From NCBI GenBank assembly GCA_905221605.1, contig CAJNDS010002779.1:233177-297176 (forward strand): 64,000 nt of DNA, written 5' to 3'. The notes below the pieces were generated by a model, which searched no databases, was not told the DNA's origin, and saw only the letters and a program-made list of their open reading frames with translations. Shown here one piece after another: positions 10,404 to 20,711 of the stretch. The translations under genes and the position numbers were made by a program. Every line of letters starts with the position of its first letter. Position 1 is the first letter of the stretch. Source of the DNA: Symbiodinium natans. Taxonomy: Eukaryota > Sar > Dinophyceae > Suessiales > Symbiodiniaceae.

Positions 10404-10414
10404 CTCCGGGGGCT

Positions 10415-10830
10415 TTGGGTTTTGGGATTGCGTGGCGTTCGTGGCAGGCCTACGGTCCAGGGTTGCTAGGATTCAGGCTTTTGGTTTGGAATTTAGGGTC
10501 TGGGCTTGGGGCTTTGAGGGTTTCTGGTTTTGTGCTTTTGTGGGGCTTGGGGTTTGAGGCATTTAGGGTTTCAGGGTTTTCCAAGTTTTTAGACTTCGGC
10601 GTTGTGGGCATCTGGGATTATTCGCCCGGCCTTTGGGGTCTAGGGCTTGGGGTCTCGGACTTGGGGGCTTTATTGGGGCGTGGGCTTTTCAAGGGCAGGG
10701 AGGGCCGGGGCTCGGCAATGGAATGATTTCTGGCCCGGTGGCATCTCAAGAGGTCTAGGACTGTAGGATTTACGCTTTGTGGGAGTGGGGGGGGGGTTGG
10801 GGTGTAGGGGCTTAAATCCCCAAGCCTAAG
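10415..10830. other. Repeat-derived and complex sequence, no gene
   Basis: G-rich sequence derived from degenerate TTTGGGG/TTTAGGG units makes a 103-residue plus-strand ORF of G, F, L, W composition. This is repeat read as protein, not a gene. Confidence 0.6.
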
Positions 10831-10919
10831 CCCTAGCAACTCCAGGGTAAGCCGAAGTCGACTGCCCAGCCCTCCTCAACCCGACACCTAAAACCCTAAA
10901 CTACACAATTTATGGAGGA

Positions 10920-11130
10920 TGGGTTTAGGGTTTAGGGTTTAGGGTTTAGGGTTTAGGGTTTCGGGTTTCGGGTTTAAACCCTGAACCCAAACTTGCAAGT
11001 CCTGCGAGCCGGATTTGTTCTTCCTGGGCCAGAGAGGCCGCAGAGGCTTAGGGGATTCAGGTTGGGAGGATTTAGGTTTTAGGGTTTAGGGTTTAGGGTT
11101 TAGGGTTTAGGGTTTAGTTTAGGGTCTAGG
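10920..11130 (+). repeat. TTTAGGG arrays
   Basis: Two G-strand arrays (10,920-10,975 and 11,070-11,130) flank the small island 10,985-11,050 that carries a candidate cyclase exon. Confidence 0.85.
11002..11023 (-). CDS. Candidate cyclase micro-exon (KNKSGSQ)
   Basis: Acceptor CCCAG then G plus KNKSGSQ and a GA-type donor. Its entry and exit phases (one leftover base in, complete codon out) match exons at 12,051 and 10,403. The sequence is low-information, so the call rests on phase and position. Confidence 0.35.
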
Positions 11131-11580
11131 GCTTAGGGCTTTTCAAGGGTTTAGAGTCCAGGGTTTTGCATAAACAAGGGTAAGGAACCATGCTAAGGGG
11201 GTATTTGGTTCCAACCTCAGAGAGGGGTTAAGGCAGCTCAGGCTTAGGGTCTTGAGTCTTGGGGGTTGACGGTTGAGGGCTCGTGGGGCCCTAAGCCCTA
11301 AACCAGAAAATCAAGGACTGTAGGGTTTGACAGGTAAGGTGAGGGCGGTGGGAATTGCAAAACAGCCTAAGATCCGGGAACGCTAGGAGCCCTAAACCCT
11401 TAACGTTGTAAACCAAGGCCGAAGCTTGCCGGCTATAACAAACCCTAAACCCTAAACCCTAAACCCTAAACCACACTTCCTTACGAACCTTGTAGAATTT
11501 GAGGGCTCCGCTCTCTTCTGGCAGATGCTAGAAGGACTTAGGTACCAGCGGGATTGCCCTACCTTGGGATGTTCCCAATT

Positions 11581-11755
11581 ACACTAACAGCTCCTGAATA
11601 GTTTAGGTTTAGGGTTTAGGGTTTAGGGTTTAGGGTTTAGGGTTTAAGGGTTTAAGGGTTTAGGGTTTAGGGTTCAGGGTTTAGGGTTTAGGGTTTCGGG
11701 CTGGATTAAAATAGGGGGGGCAGGCAAAATCCCTCTTAAGGAGCTGTAAGTCTCA
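11581..11755. mobile_element. MITE-like hairpin element split by a telomeric array
   Basis: The left arm ACTAACAGCTCCTGAATAG (11,583) and the right arm ending AAGGAGCTGTAAGT (near 11,750) correspond to the intact hairpin at 1,843-1,907. Here TTTAGGG repeats (11,602-11,700) occupy the middle. Confidence 0.6.
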
Positions 11756-11969
11756 GGGGGGAAACATCCCAAGAGAGCCGAGTCCACGACCTGACGCAGC
11801 GCAGTACGCCCTAAACCCCAAACCCCCAAAATTCGGCCCACAAGCCCCAAACCCCCACACCCCGAAACCCCAAGCCCTTAATGAAGCCCAAATTAGGGCC
11901 TTAGGGTTTAGGATTAAGGGCTTCGAAGCCGCGACTCCTAAGACTTCAGGGAATCAAGGCTAACTCCGT

Positions 11970-12042
11970 AACCCTAAACCCTAAACCCCAAACCCCCTAA
12001 ACCCTAAACCCCCTAAACCCTAAACCCCCTAAACCCTAAACG
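11970..12042 (+). repeat. CCCTAAACCCC-type array
   Basis: C-strand units alternating CCCTAAA and CCCCCTAAA, a 15-bp higher-order repeat. The 11,130-11,970 stretch otherwise contains complex sequence and short telomeric pieces with no recognised gene. Confidence 0.85.
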
Positions 12043-12050
12043 CCCCAAGC

Positions 12051-12088
12051 GTCATCGACTTTGAGTACTTGGAGAACAGCTCGGCGGC
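12051..12088 (-). CDS. Cyclase exon, C-terminal tail (AAELFSKYSKSM)
   Basis: Acceptor AAAAG then AAELFSKYSKSM and a GC donor after two bases of the next codon. It joins in phase 0 to the exon at 13,353-13,410, continuing HFKK into AAELFSKYSK, a helical pattern usual after class III cyclase cores in protists. Confidence 0.6.
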
Positions 12089-12117
12089 CTTTTGGTGAAT
12101 GGGGTGGGGGAGAATTC

Positions 12118-12265
12118 TATTTGGAGGTTCATGGTACTTGTTAACCAATTGTAATTGTACTTATGGCCCTAAACCCTAAACCCTAAACCCTAAACCCTAA
12201 ACCCTAAACCCTAAACCCTAAACCCTAAACCCTAAACCCTTATCGCTGTACTTTGTAACCCAATG
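12118..12265. mobile_element. MITE-like element (GGAGGTTCATGGTACT family) split by a telomeric array
   Basis: GGAGGTTCATGGTACTTGTT begins the element; ten CCCTAAA units (12,166-12,241) interrupt it, and TTATCGCTGTACTT resumes. TTAT lies on both sides of the array, resembling a short target duplication. The right terminus is lost. Confidence 0.6.
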
Positions 12266-12395
12266 TTTCCGGCTCATAGCCCTAGTGCCCGAGCTTCCGC
12301 TCCCCCGCCCAAGTCAAACACAAACGCACGATGTTTCCGGCTCATAGCCCTAGCGCCCGAGCTTCCGCTCCCTCGCCCGTAACATCTGGCCCGCA
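12264..12395 (+). repeat. 66-bp direct duplication
   Basis: ATGTTTCCGGCTCATAGCCC ... CGCTCCC(C/T)CGCCC occurs at 12,264 and again at 12,330 with few differences. Confidence 0.75.
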
Positions 12396-12437
12396 AGTCA
12401 AAAACAAACGCCGAAACCTGAAACCGCCCCCCACCCG

Positions 12438-12583
12438 AAGAATAATAATAACAATCATAATAATAATCATCATCATCATCATCATGATAATCATAATAAT
12501 AATAATCATCATCATAATCATGATAATCATGATAATAATAATACTAATCATCATCATAATAATAATAATGATGATAATAATAG
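12438..12583. repeat. AAT/ATC trinucleotide microsatellite
   Basis: About 145 bp of AATAAT, ATCATC and CATAAT units; translated it gives runs of I and M in both directions. No gene. Confidence 0.95.
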
Positions 12584-12599
12584 CATAAACCAAAAATAT

Positions 12600-13200
12600 A
12601 TTCATAGATGAACGGATAAAAAATGAAATACAAAAGGTTTTGACTAAGAACTTACGAAGTTCATCCCGGAACCCTAAACCCGAAACCCTAAGCCAGCAGA
12701 ACCTGAAGCCTCAACCCTCACTGTTGGAGTTGTAGACGGAAAAGTGTTAATTTCTTACTAGTACCACGCCTTGAAGAGCCCACAGGCCCAAAACCCTTAA
12801 TGAAACTAAACAATAACGAAAGAAACCCAAACCCTAAACCCGAAAGCCTAACCTTCAAGCCTTGCACATTGAAATCCTAGGCCCACAAACCCTGAATCCC
12901 ACACCCATGAAACCCCTAAAAGCCCCCAAATCCCCTAACCCCCCAAATCCTAAACACTACAACCCTCAAACCCCAAAACCCTGAACCCTGAAAAGCCTAA
13001 AACCCTAAACCCTAAACCCCAACTCCTAAACCCCTACAGCCCCAAACCCCGAAGACCCAAAACCCCAAATCCTGAAACCCTGAAACACTCAAACCTACAA
13101 CCCCCAAACTCGGCCTTCTTGAAGTGCCCTAAACCATAAACCCGACAACCCCTAAACCCTGAAACCCCTAAACCCCTACATAACCCCCCCCCCCCCCCAA
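12600..13200. other. Degenerate CCCTAAA-like sequence, no gene
   Basis: A/C-rich sequence dominated by decayed telomere-like units (CCCTGAA, CCCCAAA). It contains a partial copy (13,103-13,130) of the cyclase exon end found at 13,340-13,365. No coding region of its own. Confidence 0.6.
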
Positions 13201-13209
13201 ACTCACCCA

Positions 13210-13345
13210 AATGCTACACCCCTAACCCTAAACCCTAAACCCTAAACCCTAAACCCTAAACCCTAAACCCTAAACCCTAAACCCTAAACCCCCTAAAACC
13301 CCCTAAAACCCCCTAAAACCCCCTAAAACCCCCTAAAACCCCCAA
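13210..13345 (+). repeat. CCCTAAA array passing into a CCCCCTAAAA decamer array
   Basis: Ten CCCTAAA units then about six CCCCCTAAAA units, immediately beside a cyclase exon. Confidence 0.9.
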
Positions 13346-13352
13346 ACTCGGC

Positions 13353-13410
13353 CTTCTTGAAGTGCTGGCTCCGGTACTTCGCCAGGGCGTCGGCATAGAT
13401 CCGAGCCATC
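13353..13410 (-). CDS. Cyclase exon, post-catalytic helix (MARIYADALAKYRSQHFKK)
   Basis: Acceptor TCCCAG, then G plus MARIYADALAKYRSQHFKK and a GC donor (AAG/GCCGAG). The pattern of A.LY.ALAKYR...F..A is typical of the helical segment following class III cyclase cores in protists. The phase does not match the exon at 15,712 directly, so another exon must lie between. Confidence 0.65.
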
Positions 13411-13424
13411 CTGGGATTTAGGGC

Positions 13425-13522
13425 CTGGGGTTTAGGGTTTAGGGTTTAGGGTTTGGGGTTTAGGGTTTAGGGTTTAGGGTTTAGGGTTTGGGGTTTAGGG
13501 TTTAGGGTTTAGGGTTTAGGGC
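13425..13522 (+). repeat. TTTAGGG array
   Basis: Fourteen G-strand heptamers with two TTTGGGG variants. Confidence 0.9.
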
Positions 13523-13639
13523 TTGTGGTTCCTAAACCCTGAACCCTCAACCCAAGGTTTGTGTTTTGGGGTTCAGGGTTAGTTTAGAGTTTAGGGTTTA
13601 CTGTTTAGGGTGTAGGGTTGGGGGGGTGTATGTATACAT

Positions 13640-14000
13640 AAAAAACACATTTTTCCGTATAGGGTGTTAGGGTTTAGGCATGCATTTGGCAAAAAGGACT
13701 GCTCTAGACTCCAGATCGTGCGTTCGCCTCAGCTCTTAATTGAGCGAGCCTTCAGAGATGATACGAGAAAATTGAGATGGTCAACCGGCCTCGTGGGAAT
13801 TAGCGTTTGGTGCGACTTCCGAAAAACAGGGTCCGATCTTTGGAGGGCGGGGATGGGGATGGGGGGGGATGGACGCTTCCCATTCAATCCTGACTCTAGA
13901 TTACATTCAACCTCCCACCTGATGCGATACAAGCGTCTTCTCCAGCCTGCACAAGGGCGCAGCAATGGGGATTCAGGGCAGTTTTCCCTAAGCCCTACAC
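13640..14000. other. Complex intronic sequence, no gene called
   Basis: A 113-residue plus-strand ORF covers most of this stretch, but its composition is not protein-like in any convincing way, the minus strand is equally open, and the end runs into CCCTAAA repeats. Confidence 0.5.
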
Positions 14001-14695
14001 CCTAAACCCTAAACCCTAAACCCTAACTAAACCCTCAACCATAAACCATGATTCAGGGCAGTTGAAGAAAGGTTTAGGGATTAGATTTTCGTGTAGGGCT
14101 TAGCTGAGGTGCGGTCGACGACAAGGTGTGCGCCTTCGAGGCCTAAGCCGAAACCAGAACACACCAAAAGCGCGACATCCCAAGCCAGAGCCTATAACCC
14201 CATATTTGGGGTACGTGAGGGGCACCCCATGTTGGGAAATAATTAACCAGCCCTGAATCCTGAGTACACAACCCCACACCTGCAAGGTTTGGAGGGGGAT
14301 TGGAACTTTTGGCTTATTTAGAGTCAGGGTTTAGGACTGTGGCTAGAACCCTAAACTCTAAAGCCACATGGCCCAGGAGGGAACTTGCAGCGCTATTTCA
14401 TGACACGCTCGGTGACGTTGAGCTGGGATTAGGGCTCATCTAGTGCTTGCAGCCCAGGATATAGGGGTCGTCTTCGATATCTTGGACGCAGGATATGGCG
14501 CTGCACTAACCTCTGGTTGCTGCTTGCACAGAACAAGAGGGTGGCCTTCGTTGCTTCATGGCTTTAGAGGGCTTGGGGCTTAGGGCCCAAGAACCCGTAA
14601 TGCCCAAAACCTAAACCCTAAACCACTTAGCCCTAAACCCTAAGCCCCTAAACCCCTAAACTCCAAAACCCTAACCCCTAAGGAATAGAATAACG

Positions 14696-14846
14696 GTACT
14701 AATCCCTTCCCCCGAATATTAAACCCCCCTTACCCCCGAATATTAAATACCCCCCGAATACTGTTATCAAACTACAAGGGGCGGTTTTTTAAATTCGGGG
14801 GTAGCGGGGGGGGGGGGGGGGTTAATATTAGGGGGGAGGGACTACT
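14696..14846. mobile_element. MITE-like hairpin with A+T and poly-G interior
   Basis: GTACTAATCCCTTCCCCCGA ... and its inverted counterpart TTAATATTAGGGGGGAGGGA form the arms; the interior repeats CCCCCGAATATTAAA and ends in a 16-G run. Non-coding. Confidence 0.55.
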
Positions 14847-14942
14847 GGGCTTTCGGAAGCAGCCCCAAGTGCCAAAGCTGTGAAGCAAACAGTCGCCTAC
14901 CCGAACCCCAGCCCCCCCCCCCCCTACAATCCCCCTACATCG

Positions 14943-15222
14943 GTTCAGGGTTTAGGGTTTAGGGTTAGAGTTAGGGTTTAGGGTTTAGGGTTTAGGGTTT
15001 AGGGTAGGGTTTAGGGTTTAGGGTTTAGGTTTAGGGTTTAGGGTTTAGGGTTTTAGGGTTTCGGGTTTCGGGGGTTTGGGGTTCGGGTTTCGGGTTTAGG
15101 GTTTAGGGTTTAGGGTTTAGGGTTTAGGGTTTAGGGTTTAGGGTTTAGGGTTTAGGGTTTAGGGTGTAGGGTTTAGGGTTTAGGGTTTAGGGTTTAGGCT
15201 TTAGGGTTTAGGGCTTCGGGGT
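14943..15222 (+). repeat. Long TTTAGGG array
   Basis: About 38 G-strand heptamers with TTTCGGG and GGTTAGAG variants and slips. Confidence 0.95.
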
Positions 15223-15321
15223 CTAGGGTTTACAGGTTGCTTGAGCTCACAGCGCAAAGCCAGAAAACACGGGCAACCCGGAGGTTCGTAGATAGTTTCA
15301 ACTCATCCGAGGATTCTGAGT

Positions 15322-15435
15322 AGGGTTTAGGGTTTAGGGTTTAGGGTTTAGGGTTTAGGGTTTAGGGTTTAGGGTTTAGGGTTTACGGTTTAGGGTTTAG
15401 GGTTTAGGGTTTAGGGTTTAGGGTTTAGGGTTTGC
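15322..15435 (+). repeat. TTTAGGG array
   Basis: Sixteen heptamers, nearly perfect. Confidence 0.95.
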
Positions 15436-15711
15436 AGCTTTTGCAATACTCGTAGCAAGAAAAAGTTGCTGCCCATGAGCCCACTACGGCCCCTCAAAGG
15501 TGCACTTTATGGGTACTTGGAGGCTCACGGGCAATGAGCATTGGGCCTGTAAGTGGGTTTACTTGGGTGACAATCGGCTATAACAGTATTTGGGGTACTT
15601 CTACCCTAAATCCTAAACTCCAAGCCCTAAACCCTAAACCCTAAACCCTAAACCCCAAACCCTCACCATGAACCTTGAAACCGGCGTGCGCGGCCTCTCC
15701 ACTTTCGCGAC

Positions 15712-15761
15712 CTTGTCGTCCAAAGAGGACAGGATGTTGTAGACGACCGACGGCTCAGGGT
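15712..15761 (-). CDS. Cyclase exon (PEPSVVYNILSSLDDK)
   Basis: Acceptor GTACAG, then two bases completing a codon, PEPSVVYNILSSLDDK and a GT donor. Joined to the exon at 16,670 it reads YIYLR followed by N, P, E, P and VVYNIL, the usual ending of class III cyclase catalytic domains (RP.D.V.LK....P..VY.V). Confidence 0.65.
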
Positions 15762-15835
15762 CTGTACTCCTGCTTGGGAGGAAGCTGAGGGTTGTTGGGC
15801 TTATGGTGCCATGGTCTAAGTTTGAGAGTCTAGAT

Positions 15836-15841
15836 TAAACC

Positions 15842-15873
<32 letters not shown>

Positions 15874-15898
15874 ACCCTAAACCCTAAACCCTAAGGAA
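15836..15898 (+). repeat. CCCTCAA/CCCTAAA array
   Basis: Five CCCTCAA units passing into CCCTAAA; intronic in the cyclase gene. Confidence 0.9.
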
Positions 15899-16002
15899 AA
15901 TCCCCAAACATCCCGAAATCAAAAAGCGAGCAGCCGAAGCAGAAAGGCGAAACTCCTACTGGCCCGGTGCCTCGCTGCGCTGGTCCAGGCAAGAAACGAA
16001 GA

Positions 16003-16046
16003 AACGCTCGCGCGCGAGCGCGCGCACGCACGTGCGCGCGCGCGAG
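16003..16046 (+). repeat. Alternating CG/CA tract
   Basis: About 44 bp of GCGCGCG/GCACGCA alternating purine-pyrimidine sequence, followed at 16,115-16,290 by T-rich and TA-dinucleotide sequence. Potential Z-DNA; no gene. A 72-residue ORF across it is not credible. Confidence 0.7.
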
Positions 16047-16661
16047 CCAGGAAGAAAAATTGAGACACTTCAGGTTTTGGGGCTCGTTTGTGATTTCGGG
16101 TGTAGGGTTTAGGGGCTATATAAATATACTACATATATTTTGTTTATTTATTTACTTACTTGTTTATTTATTTACCTTTGTATGAATTTGTTTTTTATTT
16201 AGTTACTTATTTTATTACATTTGTTTTTGTTAAATTATTTATATATGTATGTGTATAAAGATATACATGTATATGTATATATATATATATATGCATAGTT
16301 TTGGGGCTCAGGATTTCAGGTTGCAGGGCTTAGGGTTGGGGGATCAGGGGGTTTAAGGCTTAAGGCTGGGGTTGGGAGCCTTAGGGGCTTTAAGAGTTTG
16401 GGACTTGGGAATGCCAAGTTTGGGGTTTAGGGTTCAGGGTTTCGGGTTTCGGGTTTAGGGTTATTCGGTATGATCGAGCTAACACACGCACGTGAGCAAC
16501 CTCGTTGTCGCAAAGCGGTTTGAAGGTTTAGGGTTTGGAGTTTAGGTCTTGGAGTCTAGGGTTTAGGGTTTCGGGTTTAGAATTGGGTTCAGGGCTTGGG
16601 GCTTGGGGCTTGGGGTTTAGGGTTTAGGGTGTCGGGTTTAGGGTTTAGGGTTTGAACTGAA

Positions 16662-16710
16662 CTCAGCGCTCCGGAGGTAGATGTAGTCCAACGGCCTGGT
16701 CAAGATCGGT
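16662..16710 (-). CDS. Cyclase exon (PILTRPLDYIYLR)
   Basis: Acceptor GGTGCAG then A plus PILTRPLDYIYLR. The motif F.TRP.D.V.L is the conserved end of class III cyclase domains. The GC donor that best fits the next exon's phase is after the A at 16,670, though an in-frame SAE continues to 16,662. Confidence 0.75.
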
Positions 16711-16721
16711 CTGCACCCTTT

Positions 16722-16775
16722 TGGGGAATAATATAGGGGCCTTAATAATTAGAATAGGGTTTAGGGTTCAGGGTT
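16722..16775 (+). mobile_element. MITE-like half element joined to a telomeric array
   Basis: ATATAGGGGCCTTAATAATT AGAATAGGG passes straight into TTTAGGG. The same sequence with the same join is at 58,268-58,305. Only the left half is present here. Confidence 0.5.
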
Positions 16776-17107
16776 CAGACTTTGTGTACTCTTCAGGACA
16801 CTCAAACAGCCCTCAGCCCGAACCCCTGCACCCTATGTAGGAAATTGTTGGAACCCTCCCTATAACCCTAGAACCCCGGAACTAGGCCGGCCCTTAAGAC
16901 CCTCTGAGAATGTTCCTGAATATGATCCTAAACCCTAAACCCTAACCCTTAACCCCTAAACCCCTAAACCCCAAACCCCAAACCCTAAACCCTAAACCCT
17001 AAACCCTGAACAATAGCGGCTTCTAGGGGCCTTTGCCATAGCTCTGCAGAAAAGATAGGGGGCAACTGACTGCTGGCATGGCCAGCGCTCCTGTGGGAGG
17101 ATATCAT

Positions 17108-17175
17108 AGGGCTTAGGGTTTAGGGTTTAGGGTTTAGGGTTTAGGGTTTAGGGTTTAGGGTTTAGGGTTTAGGGT
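17108..17175 (+). repeat. TTTAGGG array
   Basis: Nine perfect heptamers in a cyclase intron. The 17,176-17,350 stretch next to it is complex with open frames on both strands and is unassigned. Confidence 0.95.
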
Positions 17176-17504
17176 CTGAAGGCAAGATTCTCGCTACTCT
17201 GAAAGAGGGGCTTGCACGCCTGAAGTCTCGCAATCCGCGGCATGGCGGGACGCAAGTTTACGAACACTCTAGCCCTGGAGGTGGAAGCAGAAGGTGTGAC
17301 AGAGAGGGGCTTGCCGCTCCGCTGCAAGGCGTGAGATCTGGTCAAGTGCGTCGATGTAAAGCAAAAAAAGACCCCTAAACCCTAAACCCTAAACCCAGGG
17401 TGCCTGCGTAGGCCAGAAATCCAACGATCCTTGTCGGGGGCAGGGTTCCTCTCGTCAGCGATCGTTCCCAGGCTACATGAAGGCCAGACTCTTCCAAACG
17501 ACGG

Positions 17505-17800
17505 AACCCCTATAACCCTAGAACCCTACAACCCCTATAACCCTATGGCCCGAGAGCCCCATAACCCCTAGAACCCCTAGAACCCCTAGAACCCCTAGAA
17601 CCCCTAGAACCCCTAGAACCCCTAGAACCCCTAGAACCCCTAGAACCCCTAGAACCCCTAGAACCCTAGAACCCTAGAACCCTGGAACCCTAGAACCCTA
17701 GAACCCTAGAACCCACCCTAAACCCTAAGCCCTCAACCCTAAACCCTAGCACCCTAGAACCCCTAGAACCCTATAACCCTAGAACCCTAGAACCCTAGCG
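17505..17800 (+). repeat. CCCCTAGAA nonamer array
   Basis: About 25 copies of CCCCTAGAA/CCCTAGAA, a derivative in which the telomere-like unit has gained TAG. Homogenised and recent in appearance. Confidence 0.9.
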
Positions 17801-17864
17801 CCGCATGAGCCCATAGCCTTGATGCCCTTGAAACAAAACTCAGGCGATCTTGGACTTGGTGGTT

Positions 17865-18120
17865 TAGGGGTGAGGGTTTAGGTTTTAGGGCTTAGCGGTT
17901 AGGGTTTAGGGTTTAGGGTTTAGGGTTTAGGGTTTAGGGTTTAGGGTTTAGGGTTTAGGGTTTAGGGTTTAGGGTTTAGGGTTTAGGGTTTAGGTTAGGG
18001 TTTAGGGTTTAGGGTTTAGGGTTTAGGGTTTAGGGTTTAGGGTTTAGGGTTTAGGGTTTAGGGTTTAGGGTTAAAGGGTTTAGGGTTTAGGGCTTAGGGT
18101 TTAGGGTTTAGGGTTTAGGG
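17865..18120 (+). repeat. Long TTTAGGG array
   Basis: About 35 heptamers, nearly perfect, with three slips. Confidence 0.95.
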
Positions 18121-18350
18121 AGTCCCATGAAATCTCCTGATCAGGAAGACACTTTAATCACCCGAAACCCCAAATCTTCGGGCTTAGGGTTTAGTTTGGG
18201 TTTAGGGTTTAGGTTTTGGGGCTACCGCAGCTGCAGATACCTCAGCTAGGTGCAGCTGGGTGGGATTTTCAGGTGTCTTAACCTCACACTTCAAACCCTG
18301 CGACTTTTTTCCTCACCCTAATGCCAAAACCCTATACAGAAAATGTGAAA

Positions 18351-18786
18351 TAGTAGTAACAGCAATACTAGTAGTACTAGTAGTACTAGTAGTACTAGTA
18401 GTACTAGTAGTACTACTACTACTGGTAGTAGTACTAGTACTACTAGTAGTACTAGTAGTACTAGTAGTACTAGTAGTACTAGTAGTACTACTACTAGTAG
18501 TACTACTAGTAGTACTACTAGTACTACTAGTACTACTAGTACTACTAGTACTACTAGTACTACTAGTACTACTAGTACTACTAGTACTACTAGTACTACT
18601 AGTACTACTAGTACTACTAGTACTACTAGTACTACTAGTACTAGTCGTACTAGTAGTACTAGTAGTACTACTACTACTGGTAGTAGTACTAGTACTACTA
18701 GTACTACTAGTAGTACTAGTAGTACCAGTAGTACTGGTAGAAATCGTAGTAGCAATAGTAATGATAGTAATAATAGTAACAGCAAT
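18351..18786. repeat. AGT/ACT trinucleotide microsatellite (self-complementary)
   Basis: About 435 bp in which AGT and ACT triplets alternate, giving many TAGTACTAG palindromes. Long ORFs of L/V or S/T composition on both strands are artefacts of the repeat. Confidence 0.95.
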
Positions 18787-18871
18787 AAAAACCTTCAACC
18801 ACGCGCGCAAGTCCCGTGCGCCTCATGATGAACGAACCCGGTGGCAAGTTCAGCCAGGTGTCCTACACTAA

Positions 18872-19241
18872 CGAAAGGGCTTGGGGTTTGGGGTTAGGGG
18901 TTTGGGGCTTGGGGTTTGGGGTTTATGGTTTGGGTTTTTGGGGTTTGGGGTTTGGGGGGTTGGGGCTTGGGGTTTTGGGGTTTGGGGGTTGGGGGTTGTT
19001 TGGGGGTTTTGGGGTTTGGGGGTTTGGGGGTTTGGGGGGTTTTGGGGGTTTGGGGTTTTGGGGCTTGTTGGGGGGTTTGGGGGTTTTGGGGGGTTTTGGG
19101 GGTTTTTGGGGGTTTGGGGTTTGGGGGTTTTGGGGGGGGGTTTGGGGGGGTTTGGGGGTTTGGGGGTTTGGGGTTTGGGGGTTTGGGGGTTTGGGGGGTT
19201 TGGGGGTTTGGGGGTTGGGGGGTTTTGGGGGTCATGGTAAT
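18872..19241 (+). repeat. G-rich TTTGGGG/TTTGGGGG array
   Basis: About 370 bp of T3 and G4-8 units; the G-W-F-L ORFs on the plus strand and the P-N-P-K-P ORF on the minus strand are repeat artefacts. Strong G-quadruplex potential on the plus strand. Confidence 0.95.
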
Positions 19242-19804
19242 CGTCCGAAATTTGGCCGAAACCCCAAACTCTGAACCCGGGTTTGACTGAATTCCCTATT
19301 GAGGGCCTTGAACAAAGAAGTGCTAAAACGGAGTTTGGGGGTTTGTTTTTGGATTTGCGGGTTTGTTTGGCTTGGGGCTTTGGTTCAAGAGAGGGTCTAA
19401 ACCCTAAACCCTGGACCCTTTTTTGCCCAAACCCTAAACCCTAGTTATATTCCCTACATGGTAGCGTTGAGGGCTTCAAGGTGTAATTAAGTCCTTGGGG
19501 GTTGCGAACGCAACTGTGAAGCCCTACAGCTCACGTCCCTCCGATGGGCGGACTAGGGTTTGCGGCGTTTGGGGTTCGAATGGGTACTTTAAAGGGACCC
19601 AAAACCCACACCCCCAAAACCCTAGAACCCTCAAAGGGGCCCTGAACCCCTATGCCCAGTCTCCAACGACCAGTTCGGCCAGCCGCCCGCGGGAATTTGG
19701 GTTTAGGGTTTAGGGTTGAGGGTTTGAGGGCCTTGGTCAGATAGCTTGTAGAACAGACATTCCGGCTGGCATGGAGCGAAGTTGGCGTCTCGCACGGATT
19801 AGGT

Positions 19805-20010
19805 TTTAGGGTTTAGGGTTTAGGGTTCAGGGTTTAGGGTTTAGGGTTTAGGGTTTAGGGTTTAGGGTTTAGGGTTTAGGGTTTAGGGTTTAGGGTTTAG
19901 GGTTTAGGGTTTAGGGTTTAGGGTTTAGGGTTTAGGGTTTAGGTTTAGGGTTTAGGGTTTAGGGTTTAGGGTTTAGGGTTTAGGGTTTAGGGTTTAGGGT
20001 TAGGCTTTCG
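19805..20010 (+). repeat. Long TTTAGGG array
   Basis: About 29 heptamers, nearly perfect, in a cyclase intron. Confidence 0.95.
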
Positions 20011-20170
20011 GGTTTAGGGCTAACCGCCTCAAGATGTGAAAGGGCGGCCCTAAACCCTAAACCCTAAACCCTAAACCCCAAACCCCAAACCCCAAACTGC
20101 ACAGCACCGGCTCCTCTGACACGAGGTTTGTGGTGCTGTACCTCAAACGCGGGCCATAGCATGGCTTGCT

Positions 20171-20244
20171 GTTGGTTAGCAGGGAATGAGGGAATGAGGG
20201 CCCTAGATATACCCTTTCAGGGACTCCATTCCGTGCTAACCAAC
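20171..20244. mobile_element. MITE-like hairpin, GTTGGTTAGCAGGGAATG family (intact)
   Basis: GTTGGTTAGCAGGGAATGAG at the left is matched inverted by CATTCCGTGCTAACCAAC at the right. A longer, telomere-interrupted relative is at 23,136-23,290 and a diverged one at 33,436-33,562. Confidence 0.65.
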
Positions 20245-20485
20245 GGTAAGATTGGGGGCGCAGCCGCTGCGAGCTGAACCCCTAGCCTGCAAACACCTTG
20301 GATCCCGGAACCGAAGCAGCACTTGGCCTGAAACCCCAAGCCTCACCGTCAACAACACCTTAAAGCGTGAAAAAGATCCCCAAGCCCTAAACCCTAAGCC
20401 TTGAACTCTCAACGCCTCAAGCCGGCGAACATTCAACCCTAGCAACAGACCCTCAAACCATCGAACCCCCAAACCGCAAACCCCC

Positions 20486-20525
20486 AAAGATGTCGGGGCT
20501 TGTATGTCTGGTGCAGAGCGCTTCC
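20486..20525 (-). CDS. Cyclase exon (EALCTRHTSPDIF)
   Basis: Acceptor ACCCAG then G plus EALCTRHTSPDIF. This sits where class III cyclases carry the variable S.A.....F segment before the RP.D motif of the exon at 16,710. Donor phase is ambiguous. Confidence 0.55.
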
Positions 20526-20534
20526 CTGGGTTGG

Positions 20535-20625
20535 AACCCTAAACCCTAAACCCTAAACGCTAAACCCTAAACCCTAAACCCTAAACCCTAAACCCTAAAC
20601 CCTAAACCCTAAACCCTAAACCCAG
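20535..20625 (+). repeat. CCCTAAA array
   Basis: Thirteen C-strand heptamers directly beside the cyclase exon at 20,525. Confidence 0.95.
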
Positions 20626-20711
20626 ACTTAGGGCTCAGCCGGGGTTTCGAGTGCAGAGCTTCGGGCTTCGGGTTTGGGCTTTGACGCGTTGGCAAGCCAG
20701 GGAGGTTGAAC

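Noticed and set aside
16480-16530. Minus-strand island FKPLCDNEVAHVRVLARSYR as a cyclase exon
   Set aside because: The neighbouring exons (PILTRPLDYIYLR and PEPSVVYNIL) join without it and the catalytic-domain pattern leaves no room.
18260-18871. 203-residue plus-strand ORF (and 165- and 155-residue minus-strand ORFs)
   Set aside because: They are the AGT/ACT microsatellite read as L/V or S/T runs; no protein family, and all frames are open for the same reason.
18816-19290. Gly/Trp/Phe-rich plus-strand ORFs and a Pro-rich minus-strand ORF
   Set aside because: Translation of TTTGGGG-type repeats; the same peptides appear at 29.9 and 59.5 kb from unrelated arrays.
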